Notes: generated by a model from the sequence alone, not told the origin. Numbered from the stretch's first letter, positions 24,484 to 33,094 are shown. The stretch is DNA of 64,000 nucleotides from Agromyces allii (GCF_009749385.1 NZ_WBIN01000011.1:1-64000); one strand, 5' to 3'. Program-made: numbers and translations.

Positions 24484-25395
24484 TCAACCGAGCCCGGCGC
24501 GGCCCTCCGCGGCATCCGACCGGCCAGACTGCCCCGGCTCGCCCTCGACGGGCCGGCTCGACAGCCCGACCGCGCCGTGCCCCTCGCCCGTCGAGAGCGC
24601 CGCCGTGACCGCGACCGACTCGTCGACGTCGGGGTACTGCGGGCGCAACTGCACGGGCTGACGACGGCGCTGTTCGCGCTTGGCCTTGCGCGAGGCGGCG
24701 AGCAGGTTCAGCGCCTCGACGAGGATGGCGAACGCCATCGGCGCGTAGATGAGGGCCTTGTCGATGTGCACGCCGAAGCCCTCGGCGATGAGGAACACGC
24801 CGATGAGCAGCAGGAACGACAGCGCGAGCATCTTCACGGTCGGGTGGTTGTTCACGAACGTGAAGATGAACCGCGACGCGAACAGCATGATGCCGAACGA
24901 GAGCACGACGACGGTGACGATGATGACGAGGTTCTCGGTCATGCCGACGGCCGTGATCACGGAGTCGAGCGAGAACACGATGTCGAGCGCGAGGATCTGC
25001 AGCAGCACCGAGCCGAACGTGATGCGCTTCGGCGCCGCGCCGTGCTCCTCTTCGGCGCCCTCGAGCTTGTGGTGGATCTCGGTGACTGCCTTGTAGACGA
25101 GGAACAGGCCACCCGCGATGAGGATGAAGTCCTTCACCGAGAAGCCCATGCCCCAGAGCTCGACGACGTCCTCCTTCAGCGTGATGATCCACCCGGCGAA
25201 GAACACCAGGATCACGCGGATCAGCATCGCCAGCGTGAGCCCGAGGTTGCGGGCCCTGGCCTGCTGCTCCTTCGGCAGCTTCGACGCGAGGATCGAGATG
25301 AAGATCACGTTGTCGACGCCGAGCACGATCTCGAGCACGAACAGCGTCACGAACACCGCGATCAGGTCGGGTGTGAAGGCGAAGGAGAAGTCCAC
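24484..25395 (-). CDS. TerC-family integral membrane protein
   Basis: A 303-residue TerC/Alx-type protein with about seven helices. The hallmark acidic membrane motif LEIVLGVDNVIFISI is at 21-35 (Asp28) and its repeat LDIVFSLDSVITAVG is near 135-150. Family members are linked to tellurite resistance and, for several bacteria, manganese efflux. A long polar, Arg/Gly/Glu-rich tail (230-303) follows the last helix. GTG 25395 is supported by TAGCAT 6 nt upstream. No other ter genes are nearby, favouring metal-ion homeostasis over a tellurite operon. Confidence 0.85.
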   Translation of the reverse strand: MDFSFAFTPDLIAVFVTLFVLEIVLGVDNVIFISILASKLPKEQQARARNLGLTLAMLIRVILVFFAGWIITLKEDVVELWGMGFSVKDFILIAGGLFLVYKAVTEIHHKLEGAEEEHGAAPKRITFGSVLLQILALDIVFSLDSVITAVGMTENLVIIVTVVVLSFGIMLFASRFIFTFVNNHPTVKMLALSFLLLIGVFLIAEGFGVHIDKALIYAPMAFAILVEALNLLAASRKAKREQRRRQPVQLRPQYPDVDESVAVTAALSTGEGHGAVGLSSRPVEGEPGQSGRSDAAEGRAGLG

Positions 25396-25401
25396 GCCCT
25401 C

Positions 25402-25407
25402 ATGCTA
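25402..25407 (-). promoter_or_regulatory. -10 of the terC gene, leaderless
   Basis: TAGCAT on the minus strand ends 6 nt before GTG 25395. Confidence 0.5.
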
Positions 25408-25524
25408 GGTGCGATGGGCGGGCGGATGCCGGTGGCGGGCCGCCGTGCTCCGCCGTCGGTTCGCGCCACCAGGAGCCGTCGGCGCGGCCGGACGAGTGTC
25501 GGTGGGTGGCGGGAGAATCGTCAT

Positions 25525-25653
25525 ATGGCCGCCTCAGATGTCGATGACCTGCTCAGTGATTGGGACCTCGAACTCGAGGTGCTCGACGAGCGCCGGGCGT
25601 TCGCCGACGGTGACCGGGCGGAGGCTGTGGCCGCCGTGCACGCGCCGGCGTAG
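25525..25653 (+). CDS. Possible small acidic protein (42 aa)
   Basis: A short frame starting ATG 25525 with GGGAGA 8 nt upstream. The product is strongly acidic (DVDDLLSDWDLELEVLDE) with a basic middle and Ala-rich end. It is followed 36 nt later by a conserved hypothetical gene on the same strand. Ribosome site and composition make translation plausible, but a chance frame cannot be excluded. Confidence 0.35.
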   Translation: MAASDVDDLLSDWDLELEVLDERRAFADGDRAEAVAAVHAPA

Positions 25654-25689
25654 CATCGGCCCGACACGTCGTCACGATCGGAGAACGCC

Positions 25690-26094
25690 ATGAGCGGCAG
25701 CGGAACAGTCGACGATCCGTGGCAGCTGACCACGGCGCCGGGCACGAGCGCGTACACGATGCACCGCGACGAGACGGCCGACCCGCCGGTGCTCGTGTGC
25801 CAGGTCGGGTCGACGACGTTGAAGTACCACCTCAGCGCGATCGACGACCTGACCGCGTGGCTGCGCGAGCAGGGCGACTGGGTCGACCTCGGCGCCGCCG
25901 ACGAGCAGAAGCCGGCACAGCCCGGCACGGTCGAGGCCTGGGGCCGCGACGAGGCGAACCCGGTCGGCGGCTGGTACGGACTCCGCAAGGGGTACCGCGG
26001 CCGATTCGGCATGTACCTCCCTCCGCTGCTCGAGTCGCTCGGGCTCGCCGAACTCACGCACGAGAAGCGCAACAACCGCGTCCGCGCCGTGTGA
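25690..26094 (+). CDS. Conserved hypothetical protein (DUF6855-like)
   Basis: A 134-residue soluble protein. Conserved-looking elements are GTVDDPWQLTTAPGTSAYTMH near the start (VDDPWQLTTAPGTSAYTM), VCQVGSTTLKYHLSAIDDL in the middle and GGWYGLRKGYRGRFGMYLPPLL near the end. These match a small family common in actinobacteria and annotated only as a domain of unknown function. GGAGA precedes ATG 25690. No membrane segment and no catalytic motif recognised. Confidence 0.7.
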   Translation: MSGSGTVDDPWQLTTAPGTSAYTMHRDETADPPVLVCQVGSTTLKYHLSAIDDLTAWLREQGDWVDLGAADEQKPAQPGTVEAWGRDEANPVGGWYGLRKGYRGRFGMYLPPLLESLGLAELTHEKRNNRVRAV

Positions 26095-26122
26095 CCCGGC
26101 TCGCACCCGTCCCCGAACCGGC

Positions 26123-26680
26123 ATGACGTCTCGAGCATCCGTCGCACTCCTGCGGGGCATCAACGTCGGCGGTCGCAACCCGGTCGCCATGCGCGACCTC
26201 GTGGAGTGTCTCGAAGCCGCCGGGTTCGCCGACGTGCGCACGCACCTGGCCAGCGGCAACGTGCTGTTCACCGCGCGCGCCGACCGCATGAGCGAGGCGA
26301 GGCTCGAGGCCGCGGTCGAGACTGCGCTGCACCAGCGGTTCGGATTCGAGATCCCGGCGATCGTGCGCTCGCGCGACGCGTACGCCGCCACGATCCAGCA
26401 GGCGCCCGCCGACCACGGATCCGAGTCGCTGCGCAGCGACGTCTTCTTCCTCAAGGCACCGCTCACCGCCGCAGAGGTCCTCGCCGAGATGCCCGAGCTC
26501 CGCGAGGGCGTCGACGCGATCGCACCCGGCCCCGGCGCGCTCTACTTCTCGCGAGTGAAGGCCAGGGCCACGAAGACCCGCATCCAGAAGCTGATGGCGA
26601 TGCCCGTCTTCACGCAGATGACCGTGCGCAGCTGGAAGACCGCGACGCGGCTGCTCGAGCTGCTCGACGACGGCAGGTGA
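26123..26680 (+). CDS. DUF1697 domain-containing protein
   Basis: A 185-residue DUF1697 protein. The diagnostic start ALLRGINVGGRNPVAMRDL (LLRGINVGGRNPVAM) is at about 8-22, followed by HLASGNVLFTA and, near the C-terminus, YFSRVKARATKTRIQKLM. The family is widespread in bacteria; structures exist but function is unknown. Start ATG 26123 lies 28 nt after the previous gene, so co-transcription is likely. Confidence 0.82.
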   Translation: MTSRASVALLRGINVGGRNPVAMRDLVECLEAAGFADVRTHLASGNVLFTARADRMSEARLEAAVETALHQRFGFEIPAIVRSRDAYAATIQQAPADHGSESLRSDVFFLKAPLTAAEVLAEMPELREGVDAIAPGPGALYFSRVKARATKTRIQKLMAMPVFTQMTVRSWKTATRLLELLDDGR

Positions 26681-26809
26681 GCGGGCCGGCCGGCACAGCG
26701 GGAGTGTGAAGCTGAGGACCGGGGCGCCCGCGCGCCCCTTGCCCGTACGGTGACGCGCCTGCCACGATGCAGGAACCCCCTACGCGACAGACGCCCGAGC
26801 GGAGACCCG

Positions 26810-27331
26810 ATGCCCGAGACCCTCGAACGCCCGCCCTCCGATGCCATCACGTCCCTGCCGGGTGCGCCGATCATCCGACGCATCCGACGCCTGCTGGTCG
26901 TGGCCGGCGCGACGGGACTCTTCTACGGGGTGCTGGGCACCGCGAGCAAGGGCGGGTGCCCGGGCGGGGTCACCGGCGACGGCGGATACCTCGATGCGAA
27001 CGGCGACCCGACCAGCGTCGTTCCCATGTGCGTGACCCTCACGCTCCGGCCCGCACCGATCGTGCTCCTCGTCATCGTCGCGATCGTGCTCATCGCGATC
27101 AGTCGGGTTCTGCGCAGTGCACGCTCCGAGACGGCCGCAATGCGCACCCTCGATCTGGCGGCGGTCGCCATCGTCGGGCTGACGGTCGCCTGGTGGGCGC
27201 TGACCCTGGTGTCATTCCTCTCGATCGACCTGCAGGCCTGGGACGGCGTCGGGCCGTTCCCGTACCCCGACGCCATGCTCGGCGACATCCGCATCGACGT
27301 CTCGACGATGCCGGCCGGCACGAACCGATGA
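26810..27331 (+). CDS. Membrane protein, unknown function
   Basis: A 173-residue protein with three hydrophobic segments (about 27-45, 77-100, 112-140) and a Cys-containing external-looking loop between the first two (SKGGCPGGVTGDG ... VVPMC). GGAG at 26801 supports ATG 26810. Its stop overlaps the next start (ATGA at 27328), so the two proteins are translationally coupled. Not recognised. Confidence 0.6.
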   Translation: MPETLERPPSDAITSLPGAPIIRRIRRLLVVAGATGLFYGVLGTASKGGCPGGVTGDGGYLDANGDPTSVVPMCVTLTLRPAPIVLLVIVAIVLIAISRVLRSARSETAAMRTLDLAAVAIVGLTVAWWALTLVSFLSIDLQAWDGVGPFPYPDAMLGDIRIDVSTMPAGTNR

Positions 27332-27639
27332 CGGATGCCGCGGCGAGGGCTTCGCGTCGCATCGAGCTGAACCTGCGCAAGCCGTGGTTCGCGCTGCACT
27401 GGGGCGTGAAGCCCACGCTGGTGATCGGCGGCCGCGGCCAACCGGTGCAGTGGGGACGCGGGACCTGGCAGGTTCCGGCCGACGAGTCGGTCGTCGTCGG
27501 GGTCTTCCTCTTCAACCGCCTCTGGCGCTACGGCCGCGCGGAGTTCGCGCTTCAGCCGGGGCATCCGCCATCGCTCGAGTACCGGGCGCCTGCGTTGCCC
27601 TTCGGGTCGGGTCGATTCCGCACCGTCGGCAAAGGCTGA
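27328..27639 (+). CDS. Small protein coupled to a membrane protein, unknown function
   Basis: A 103-residue, basic, beta-rich protein (IELNLRKPWFALHWGVKPTLVIGG; core FALHWGVKPTLVIGG). It has no membrane helix and a run of hydrophobic strands (ESVVVGVFLFNRLWRYG). ATG 27328 overlaps the stop of the upstream membrane protein by 4 nt. It resembles short actinobacterial proteins with a PH-like strand pattern, but I cannot assign it. Converges with the next gene with 13 nt between stops. Confidence 0.55.
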   Translation: MTDAAARASRRIELNLRKPWFALHWGVKPTLVIGGRGQPVQWGRGTWQVPADESVVVGVFLFNRLWRYGRAEFALQPGHPPSLEYRAPALPFGSGRFRTVGKG

Positions 27640-27652
27640 GACAGGTCGCGGA

Positions 27653-28741
27653 CTACCCGGCGGTTACGAAGACGACGCGCGGTTCGAGCCCGAGGAACGC
27701 GGCATAGCGGGCCGCGGCATCGTTGATCGCGTCGAGCTCGGGCTCGGTCAGCGCGCGGTGCGGGCGGAGTTCGAACGTGACCGCCTTCGCGGTGAGCGTT
27801 CGGCGCATGCCGGCCACGAGCTGCGCGTCGACGAGGGCCATGCCGATGGCCGTCTCGCGTTCGCGCGGCACGACGCCGTCGGCGTCGAGCAGCCAGCGCG
27901 AGTCCTGGTAGCCGCGGTACATCTCGTCGAGCACCTGCAGCAGGTGCGCGGCGGGTGCATCGCGGGCAGCGGATGCCTCGACGGCCGCATCGGCATCCGC
28001 TGCGTGGAGGAACGTGCGCCCGTCGTGCTCGAACGACGCGAGCCCTTCGCCGGCGGCCGCGATGCCGCGACGCACGTCACCGAGGGTGAGCGTCGCCCAG
28101 TACGCGAGGTCGCGTTCGGTGGCCGGGCCGTGCGAGGCCAGGTATCGGACGGCGAGCTCGGCGAGCGCCTCGTCGCGTTCGAGCCGGCGGGGCTCGCGCA
28201 CGCGCTCGGCGAACAGCGCGTACGTGTGCTCGCCGTCACGAGGAGCACCGCTGCAGACGAGCAGGTGGAGTTCGAGGTGCGCGAGCAGCAGCATGAGCTG
28301 CTGACCCGTGAGTGCCGCACCTCGATCGGAGAGCGCGGCCGACAGCTCGGCACGCGTCCGGTCGGGCGACTCGGCGAGGAGCGCGACGACGAGATCGGCG
28401 AGCGTCGTCAGCACGTCGGCGATCGGCCGCAGCTGCTGGTCGATCGTGGGCAGCACGCGCGGAGCCGTGAGGTCGATCAGCCAGGCCGCGTCGTCGGCGT
28501 GCACGTAGTGCCAGGTCGGGCGCAGCACGTGGGTGCGCAGGACCCGCCCGTCGGCGAGGGCGGACTCGAGGTCGCCGGCGTCGGGCGTCGCCGTGCGCGT
28601 CGCGACGGCCCACGCCGACTGCGACGGATTCTCGGCCTGCACCCCCAGCAGCGAGCGCACGACCTCCTCGGCGTCGGCCGCGGGATCGGAGAGGTGCTGC
28701 GAACGCAGACGCCGGCGGGCGAGGTCGCGATCGGTGGTCAT
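27653..28741 (-). CDS. Winged-helix DNA-binding protein, AlkZ-like (HTH_42) family
   Basis: A 362-residue member of the AlkZ/YcaQ-like family (PF06224), in which some proteins are DNA glycosylases unhooking crosslinks or alkylated bases. N-terminal RRLRSQHLS leads into LLGVQAENPSQSAWAV, where characterised AlkZ enzymes carry a Gln-x-Gln catalytic motif; here the second Gln is Glu. HVLRPTWHYVHADDAAWL and ISxxx-type C-terminal regions follow. The changed motif leaves glycosylase activity uncertain. TAGGCT 6 nt before ATG 28741 suggests a leaderless mRNA. Confidence 0.78.
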   Translation of the reverse strand: MTTDRDLARRRLRSQHLSDPAADAEEVVRSLLGVQAENPSQSAWAVATRTATPDAGDLESALADGRVLRTHVLRPTWHYVHADDAAWLIDLTAPRVLPTIDQQLRPIADVLTTLADLVVALLAESPDRTRAELSAALSDRGAALTGQQLMLLLAHLELHLLVCSGAPRDGEHTYALFAERVREPRRLERDEALAELAVRYLASHGPATERDLAYWATLTLGDVRRGIAAAGEGLASFEHDGRTFLHAADADAAVEASAARDAPAAHLLQVLDEMYRGYQDSRWLLDADGVVPRERETAIGMALVDAQLVAGMRRTLTAKAVTFELRPHRALTEPELDAINDAAARYAAFLGLEPRVVFVTAG

Positions 28742-28747
28742 GCCTGC

Positions 28748-28753
28748 AGCCTA
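28748..28753 (-). promoter_or_regulatory. -10 of the AlkZ-like gene, leaderless
   Basis: TAGGCT on the minus strand ends 6 nt before ATG 28741. Confidence 0.5.
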
Positions 28754-28850
28754 GGGCGGTCGCGAACAGCATCCGTGTCGCGTGTGTCGGCGACCGCGCC
28801 GGAACAGGTGGAGCGCGCCCGCAGCGGCCACGCGCTCCACGCGAACGGCG

Positions 28851-29384
28851 TCACGCCGGCGCGTACCTCGCCGCGATGATGCCCGACTCGGACGCCTGCA
28901 CGCCGAGCAGTCGCAGCCCGACCGGCTGCGGCGACCGCAGGCGGATCTCGCCGTCGCCGACGAGGAACGGGTGGATGCCGACATGCACCTCGTCCACGAG
29001 CCCGGCAGCCACGAGCGTCGCGGCGAGCTGCCCGTACCCGTGCGAGATGATCGAGCCGTACCGATCGCGGAGGCCGCGGACCGCCTCGGCGACGTCGCCC
29101 TCGATGAGGGTGGCGTTCCAGTCGAGCGGTCCGGTCAGCGTCGTCGACGCCACGTACTTCGGCAGGGCGTTGTAGTGGTCGGCGAACCCGCGGTCGTCGG
29201 TCTGCGCCGGCCAGTACTCGCGGAAGAACTCGTAGCTCTCCCGGCCCAGCAGCACGGCGTCGGCGCCGAACACCAGCGCGTCCGACGCGCGTTGCACGCC
29301 CGCGTCGTCGGGGTCGAACCACTGGTCCATCTGGTCGAACACGCCGTCGAGCGTCATCTCGAACGAGATCGTCACGGTTCCCAT
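28851..29384 (-). CDS. Dihydrofolate reductase / RibD C-terminal domain family protein
   Basis: A 177-residue RibD_C-fold reductase. Landmarks: ISFEMTLDGVFDQMDQW at the start (MTLDGV), LLGRESYEFFREYWP, the IISHGYGQLAATLVAAGLVDE nucleotide-binding segment (SHGYGQLAATLVAAGL) and HPFLVGDGEIR near the C-terminus. Members of this family beside no folate or riboflavin genes are usually NADPH-dependent reductases of unknown substrate. GGAGG lies 2-6 nt before ATG 29384; an in-frame ATG at 29396 is an alternative. Confidence 0.8.
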   Translation of the reverse strand: MGTVTISFEMTLDGVFDQMDQWFDPDDAGVQRASDALVFGADAVLLGRESYEFFREYWPAQTDDRGFADHYNALPKYVASTTLTGPLDWNATLIEGDVAEAVRGLRDRYGSIISHGYGQLAATLVAAGLVDEVHVGIHPFLVGDGEIRLRSPQPVGLRLLGVQASESGIIAARYAPA

Positions 29385-29467
29385 GGCCTCCAGCATGCGC
29401 CGATGCCGGGCGGATGTCACGGGTCGGTGCCCGTACCCAGCGGGCCACGACGGGCAGTCGCGGCAGC

Positions 29468-30364
29468 TCACGCCGACGCGGCGACGGCCGCGATCACCGG
29501 CGGCCAGGCCCTGGGCGGCAGCTCGTGGCCGACCCCGTCAAGGGGGACGAAGCCGGCACCGGGGATGTCCGCAGCGAGCGCCACGCCGTTGCCGATCGGG
29601 AAGAGCGGGTCGTCGGTGCCGTGCAGCACCGTCGTCGGCACCCGGATCTCCGCGAGCCGCTCGCGCCACCGCGCCGGCTCGTCGACCACGTCGGGCTCGG
29701 GCTCGTCGCGGTGACGATCGGGCGACCGGCGCACGGTCGCGGTCCAGATGGCGCGTTCGTGGGCCTCATCGAACTCCATGCCTGCGTAGGCGCGGTCGAC
29801 GTCGACGTGGTACTCGATGACGGATGCCTCGTCGGCCCAGTCCGGCTCGGGCACGGGCTCGGCCCAGGCGCGCATCATGCGCTCCGAGACCGGCGGCAGG
29901 TCGGCATCGGAGTCGTAGGGGCTCGCCGGCCGGGTGGCGATGAGCGTGAGCGACAGCACGAGCTCCGGATGCTCGACCGCCACGACCTGCACGGCGAACC
30001 CGCCGGCCGAGAGTCCGAGCCAGTGCGCCTGCGCGCGGCATCCGTCGGCCTCGGAGACCGCCTCGAGCACCGCGATCGCGTCGTCGACCGCCGTGCCGAG
30101 CCCGCCGCGCCGCTCGCCCGCGCGGCCGAGGGTGGTGCGGCCCGTGCCCCGCTGGTCGTACCGCGCCACCCGGAATCCGCGCTCGACGATCGCGGCGCAG
30201 AACTCCGGGCGCCACCAGTCCATCGAGCATTCCGCCCCGGCGACGAGCAGGACGAGCGGTTGCCGAGCGTCGCCCGCGACCTCCGCCGCAAGCACGGCAC
30301 CGTCGGGACGCTCGACGCGCAGCTCGCGCCACGCGGCATCCGTCACCTCGGCCCGATCGTGCAT
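29468..30364 (-). CDS. Alpha/beta hydrolase
   Basis: A 298-residue alpha/beta-hydrolase fold protein. Nucleophile elbow GLSAGG is near 130-135. The oxyanion region is VLLVAGAECSMDWW, and QRGTGRTT follows strand 4. The acid lies in LHGTDDPLFPIGNG and the catalytic His in DGVGHELPP. Features resemble the aclacinomycin methylesterase/haloperoxidase-like group, but specificity cannot be read. I chose ATG 30364 because the fold begins just after; longer readings upstream run into a low-complexity phase. Cytoplasmic. Confidence 0.78.
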   Translation of the reverse strand: MHDRAEVTDAAWRELRVERPDGAVLAAEVAGDARQPLVLLVAGAECSMDWWRPEFCAAIVERGFRVARYDQRGTGRTTLGRAGERRGGLGTAVDDAIAVLEAVSEADGCRAQAHWLGLSAGGFAVQVVAVEHPELVLSLTLIATRPASPYDSDADLPPVSERMMRAWAEPVPEPDWADEASVIEYHVDVDRAYAGMEFDEAHERAIWTATVRRSPDRHRDEPEPDVVDEPARWRERLAEIRVPTTVLHGTDDPLFPIGNGVALAADIPGAGFVPLDGVGHELPPRAWPPVIAAVAASA

Positions 30365-30440
30365 GCGACCATGATGCCCGGGCGCGGGCGCCGCGTCACG
30401 GGGTTGCGCGGCACGTGCGGCGGTCTGCTCGCAGGGCACC

Positions 30441-30893
30441 TCAGTCGATCTGATGCCGCGGCTCGAGCAGGTCCGCATACTGCGGGTTGCCCTGCAGGAA
30501 GGCGGCCACCACCGCGCAGTGCACGACGAGGCTCTTGTCGCGTGCACGGATGTCGTCGAGCGCGTCGGCGATCAGGTCGGCCGCGATGCCACGGCCGCGG
30601 AACTCGGGCGCGACGTTCGTCGCGAGCACGTCGACCTCGTCGCCGGTCTCGGCGTAGCGGATGCTCGCCACCTCGACGTCCCCGATCGTGGCCGAGTACT
30701 TCTGCTCGTCGGCCAGGCGGTGCACGGCGATCTCGACGTCGGAGTCGGCCGATGGGCGGTCGACCTCGCGCACCTCGGCGGCCGTCACCTCGTCGACGAG
30801 CGCCGCGGTTCCCTCATCGAGGAAGCCCGCACCGTCGGGGTATCCGGCCGCGTCGGGGTACTCGACCGGCGTGAATCCGTCTCCTGCACTCAT
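30441..30893 (-). CDS. GNAT-family N-acetyltransferase (YjdJ-like)
   Basis: A 150-residue protein whose C-terminal ~90 residues form the minimal GNAT domain. The acetyl-CoA loop RGRGIAADLIADAL follows the strand LATNVAPEF. The HCAVVAAFLQGNPQYADLL segment matches the short YjdJ-type acetyltransferases. The N-terminal ~45 residues are a Gly/Pro/Asp-rich extension. Excellent AAGGAG site before ATG 30893. A perfect TGTCACA-N16-GGTC promoter lies about 145 nt upstream on the same strand, so it may belong to the ECF41 sigma regulon. Substrate unknown. Confidence 0.82.
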   Translation of the reverse strand: MSAGDGFTPVEYPDAAGYPDGAGFLDEGTAALVDEVTAAEVREVDRPSADSDVEIAVHRLADEQKYSATIGDVEVASIRYAETGDEVDVLATNVAPEFRGRGIAADLIADALDDIRARDKSLVVHCAVVAAFLQGNPQYADLLEPRHQID

Positions 30894-31032
30894 CGTCCAT
30901 CTCCTTCGATCGTGTGCCGGGTTCGGTGGCGGGTGGGACCAGCCGTGGTCTGCTTGGCGCAACCCGGGGAGAGGCCGCCTGAAACCCGGTACTCCCGCTC
31001 TTCTCTCACGGCTCGACCGAACCTGTCAACAG

Positions 31033-32001
31033 TCATGACCGAGCGGATGCCGCAGCTGTGACATCCGGCTCCTGCGACGACGGCTCGACCGCGAGGTCCG
31101 CCGCCCGTCGCACCGCGTCGGCGAACGCCCGCGGCGCCTCCTGCGGGAGGTTGTGCCCGGCGTGCGGCACGCGCCGGTGCTCGTGCGGTCCGACGAATCG
31201 GACACCGGCCGATGCCGCGTCCCGAGCGGGGAAGTTGCCGTCGGCGAGTCCGTCGAGCGTCACCGTGGGAACCGAGATCGACGGCAGCTGCGCCAGCTGC
31301 GCCTCGATCCGCGAGTACTCGGGTGCCCCGTCGACGTGGGCGAGCCGGTGCCGGTACGAGTGGATCACGACCTCGACGAAATCGGGGTTGTCGAATGCCG
31401 ACGCCGCCCGGTGGAGTTCCGCGTCGCCGAAGTCCCAGTCGGGCGAGTTGCGGCGCCAGATCACCTCTGCGACACCGCGCGGATCCCGCGTCAGCCCGAG
31501 CCGGCCGCGCTCGGTGAGGAAGTAGAAGAAGTACCAGAACCCGGCCTCGAGCTCCGGCGCCAGCGGATGCATCGACGCGCGGATGTCCTGGATGAGGTAC
31601 CCGTTGACGGCGACCAGGGCCGTGACCCGCTCTGGCGCGAGGGCGGCGACGACGCAGGCCGCGCGGCCGCCCCAGTCGTAGCCCGCGAGGATCGCCCGCG
31701 GGATCGCGAGCGCGTCCATGAGCTCGACCACGTCCTGCCCGAGGGCGGCCTGCTGCCCGGTGCGAGGTTCCGAGGAACGCAGGAATCTCGTCGCTCCGTG
31801 GCCGCGCAACGAGGGCACGATCACCCGGAAGCCCGCCGAGGCCAGCATCGGCGCCACCTCGACGTAGCTGTGGATGTCGTAGGGGAACCCGTGCAGCAGC
31901 ACGACGGGCTGCCCGTCGGCCGGGCCGGCCTCGAAGTAGGCGACGTCGAGACGGCTCGTCTCGACGTGACGGAGCGGCTGCAGCCGCGGAATCGCGTTCA
32001 T
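31033..32001 (-). CDS. Epoxide-hydrolase-like alpha/beta hydrolase
   Basis: A 322-residue alpha/beta hydrolase of the epoxide hydrolase/haloalkane dehalogenase branch. The HGFP oxyanion motif is at about 37-40 and GYDWGG carries an Asp nucleophile near residue 108. A cap domain follows, and the catalytic His sits in VPHAGHNLPQEAP. Asp at the nucleophile elbow indicates epoxide or C-halogen hydrolysis instead of ester hydrolysis. An ECF41-type promoter (CGTCACA-N16-GGTC) lies 49 nt upstream, with the divergent esterase gene carrying another. Likely sigma-controlled. Confidence 0.83.
   Translation of the reverse strand: MNAIPRLQPLRHVETSRLDVAYFEAGPADGQPVVLLHGFPYDIHSYVEVAPMLASAGFRVIVPSLRGHGATRFLRSSEPRTGQQAALGQDVVELMDALAIPRAILAGYDWGGRAACVVAALAPERVTALVAVNGYLIQDIRASMHPLAPELEAGFWYFFYFLTERGRLGLTRDPRGVAEVIWRRNSPDWDFGDAELHRAASAFDNPDFVEVVIHSYRHRLAHVDGAPEYSRIEAQLAQLPSISVPTVTLDGLADGNFPARDAASAGVRFVGPHEHRRVPHAGHNLPQEAPRAFADAVRRAADLAVEPSSQEPDVTAAASARS
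31037..31063 (-). promoter_or_regulatory. ECF41-type promoter 1 (toward the GNAT gene)
   Basis: Minus strand: TGTCACA (31063-31057), 16 nt, GGTC (31040-31037). It lies at the 3' end of the epoxide-hydrolase-like gene and points at the GNAT gene 144 nt away. Same spacing as the other five sites of this kind. Confidence 0.55.
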
Positions 32002-32049
32002 GGGGTGCTCCTCTCGAAGCGGGCGCGTTGCGCGCCCGTCACGAGCTTC

Positions 32050-32076
32050 GACCGGGCCCGACGCCCGGGTGTGACG
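32050..32076 (-). promoter_or_regulatory. ECF41-type promoter 2 (epoxide-hydrolase-like gene)
   Basis: Minus strand: CGTCACA (32076-32070), 16 nt, GGTC (32053-32050). The downstream sequence GGTCGAAGCTCGTGACG is identical to that at promoter 5 (34466-34482). Located 49 nt before ATG 32001. Confidence 0.72.
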
Positions 32077-32110
32077 AACGGGGTCGACGAAGGCTCGGCA
32101 TGCGGAGCCG

Positions 32111-32137
32111 TGTCACAGCCGGCTCCCCCGCCCGGTC
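32111..32137 (+). promoter_or_regulatory. ECF41-type promoter 3 (esterase gene)
   Basis: TGTCACA (32111-32117), 16 nt, GGTC (32134-32137); 54 nt before ATG 32192. Back-to-back with promoter 2. Confidence 0.75.
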
Positions 32138-32191
32138 AGAGCTGACATCGCCCCGCATTCCGCGGTCGTCGATTCGAGAAGGGAAACCGCC

Positions 32192-32929
32192 ATGTCAGAT
32201 CAGAAGCCGACCGTCGTGCTCGTGCACGGGGCGTTCGCCGAATCCGCCAGCTGGAACGGCGTCATCGAACGCCTCTACGCCGAGGGCGTCACCTCGGTCG
32301 CCGTCGCGAACCCGCTGCGGAGCCTCGCCGGCGACGCCGCCTACGTCCGCGACGTCATCGCGTCGATCGAGGGGCCGGTCGTGCTCGTCGGCCACTCCTA
32401 CGGCGGACTCGTGATCAGCGAGGCGTCCGCCGGCAACGAGCAGGTCGCAGCACTCGTCTACGCCTCCGCGTTCGTGCCCGAGCAGGGCGACAGCGCCTTC
32501 TCCCTCTCGGCGAGCGCACCCGGGTCCACGCTCGGCGAGGCGCTCGACGCGCACCCGATCTCGACCGGCGGCGTCGAGCTCGTCATCCGCCGCTCCGTGT
32601 TCCGCGACCAGTTCGCCGCCGACGTGCCCGTGCAGGTCGCGGGCCTCATGGGCGCGACCCAGCGCCCCGTGACCGAGGCCGCGCTGAAGGACCCCGTGCA
32701 GGCCGAGGCGCCCGGATGGACCGATCGGCCCTCCTGGCACGTGTTCGGCGCCGGGGACCGCAACATCCCCGCCGCGGTGCTGCGAGCGGGCGCCGAGCGG
32801 GCCTCGTCGCTCGGCACCAACGAGATCACCGGCGCCTCGCACGCCGTGAGCGTCTCGCAGCCCGAGGCCGTCGCCTCCACCATCCTCGACGCCGTCGCAC
32901 ACGTCGTCGGCCGCCGGGCGGCCGCCTAG
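32192..32929 (+). CDS. Alpha/beta hydrolase (EstC-like esterase)
   Basis: A 245-residue compact alpha/beta hydrolase. Oxyanion motif VLVHGAFAESASWNGVI starts at about 9. The nucleophile elbow GHSYGG is near 70-75, the acid in VFGAGDRNIP and the His in GASHAVSVSQPE. It matches the EstC/MESB-like clan often found in stress regulons of soil bacteria. A GAGAAGG ribosome site precedes ATG 32192. A TGTCACA-N16-GGTC promoter 54 nt upstream ties it to the ECF41 sigma factor encoded 250 nt downstream. Confidence 0.83.
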   Translation: MSDQKPTVVLVHGAFAESASWNGVIERLYAEGVTSVAVANPLRSLAGDAAYVRDVIASIEGPVVLVGHSYGGLVISEASAGNEQVAALVYASAFVPEQGDSAFSLSASAPGSTLGEALDAHPISTGGVELVIRRSVFRDQFAADVPVQVAGLMGATQRPVTEAALKDPVQAEAPGWTDRPSWHVFGAGDRNIPAAVLRAGAERASSLGTNEITGASHAVSVSQPEAVASTILDAVAHVVGRRAAA

Positions 32930-32952
32930 GCAGCGGTCGCATCGGCGTCGAT

Positions 32953-33009
32953 CGGATGCCGCGGGCAAGCGAGCATCGCGCCCCGCCCGCCCGCGGCATC
33001 CGCTTGCCC
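32953..33009. terminator. Hairpin with two mutually exclusive pairings
   Basis: CGGATGCCGCGGG (32953-32965) pairs perfectly with CCCGCGGCATCCG (32990-33002). GGGCAAGCG (32963-32971) pairs perfectly with CGCTTGCCC (33001-33009). The two stems share bases and cannot form together. Located after the esterase gene and before the sigma-factor promoter; termination is the simplest role. Confidence 0.45.
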
Positions 33010-33094
33010 GACGCGAACGCCCGACCCGAACCGCTCGCCCTGCCCGCGGCATCCGGCATAGCATGCGAGGGTTCGCGAGAGAGTTCGCGGATGT

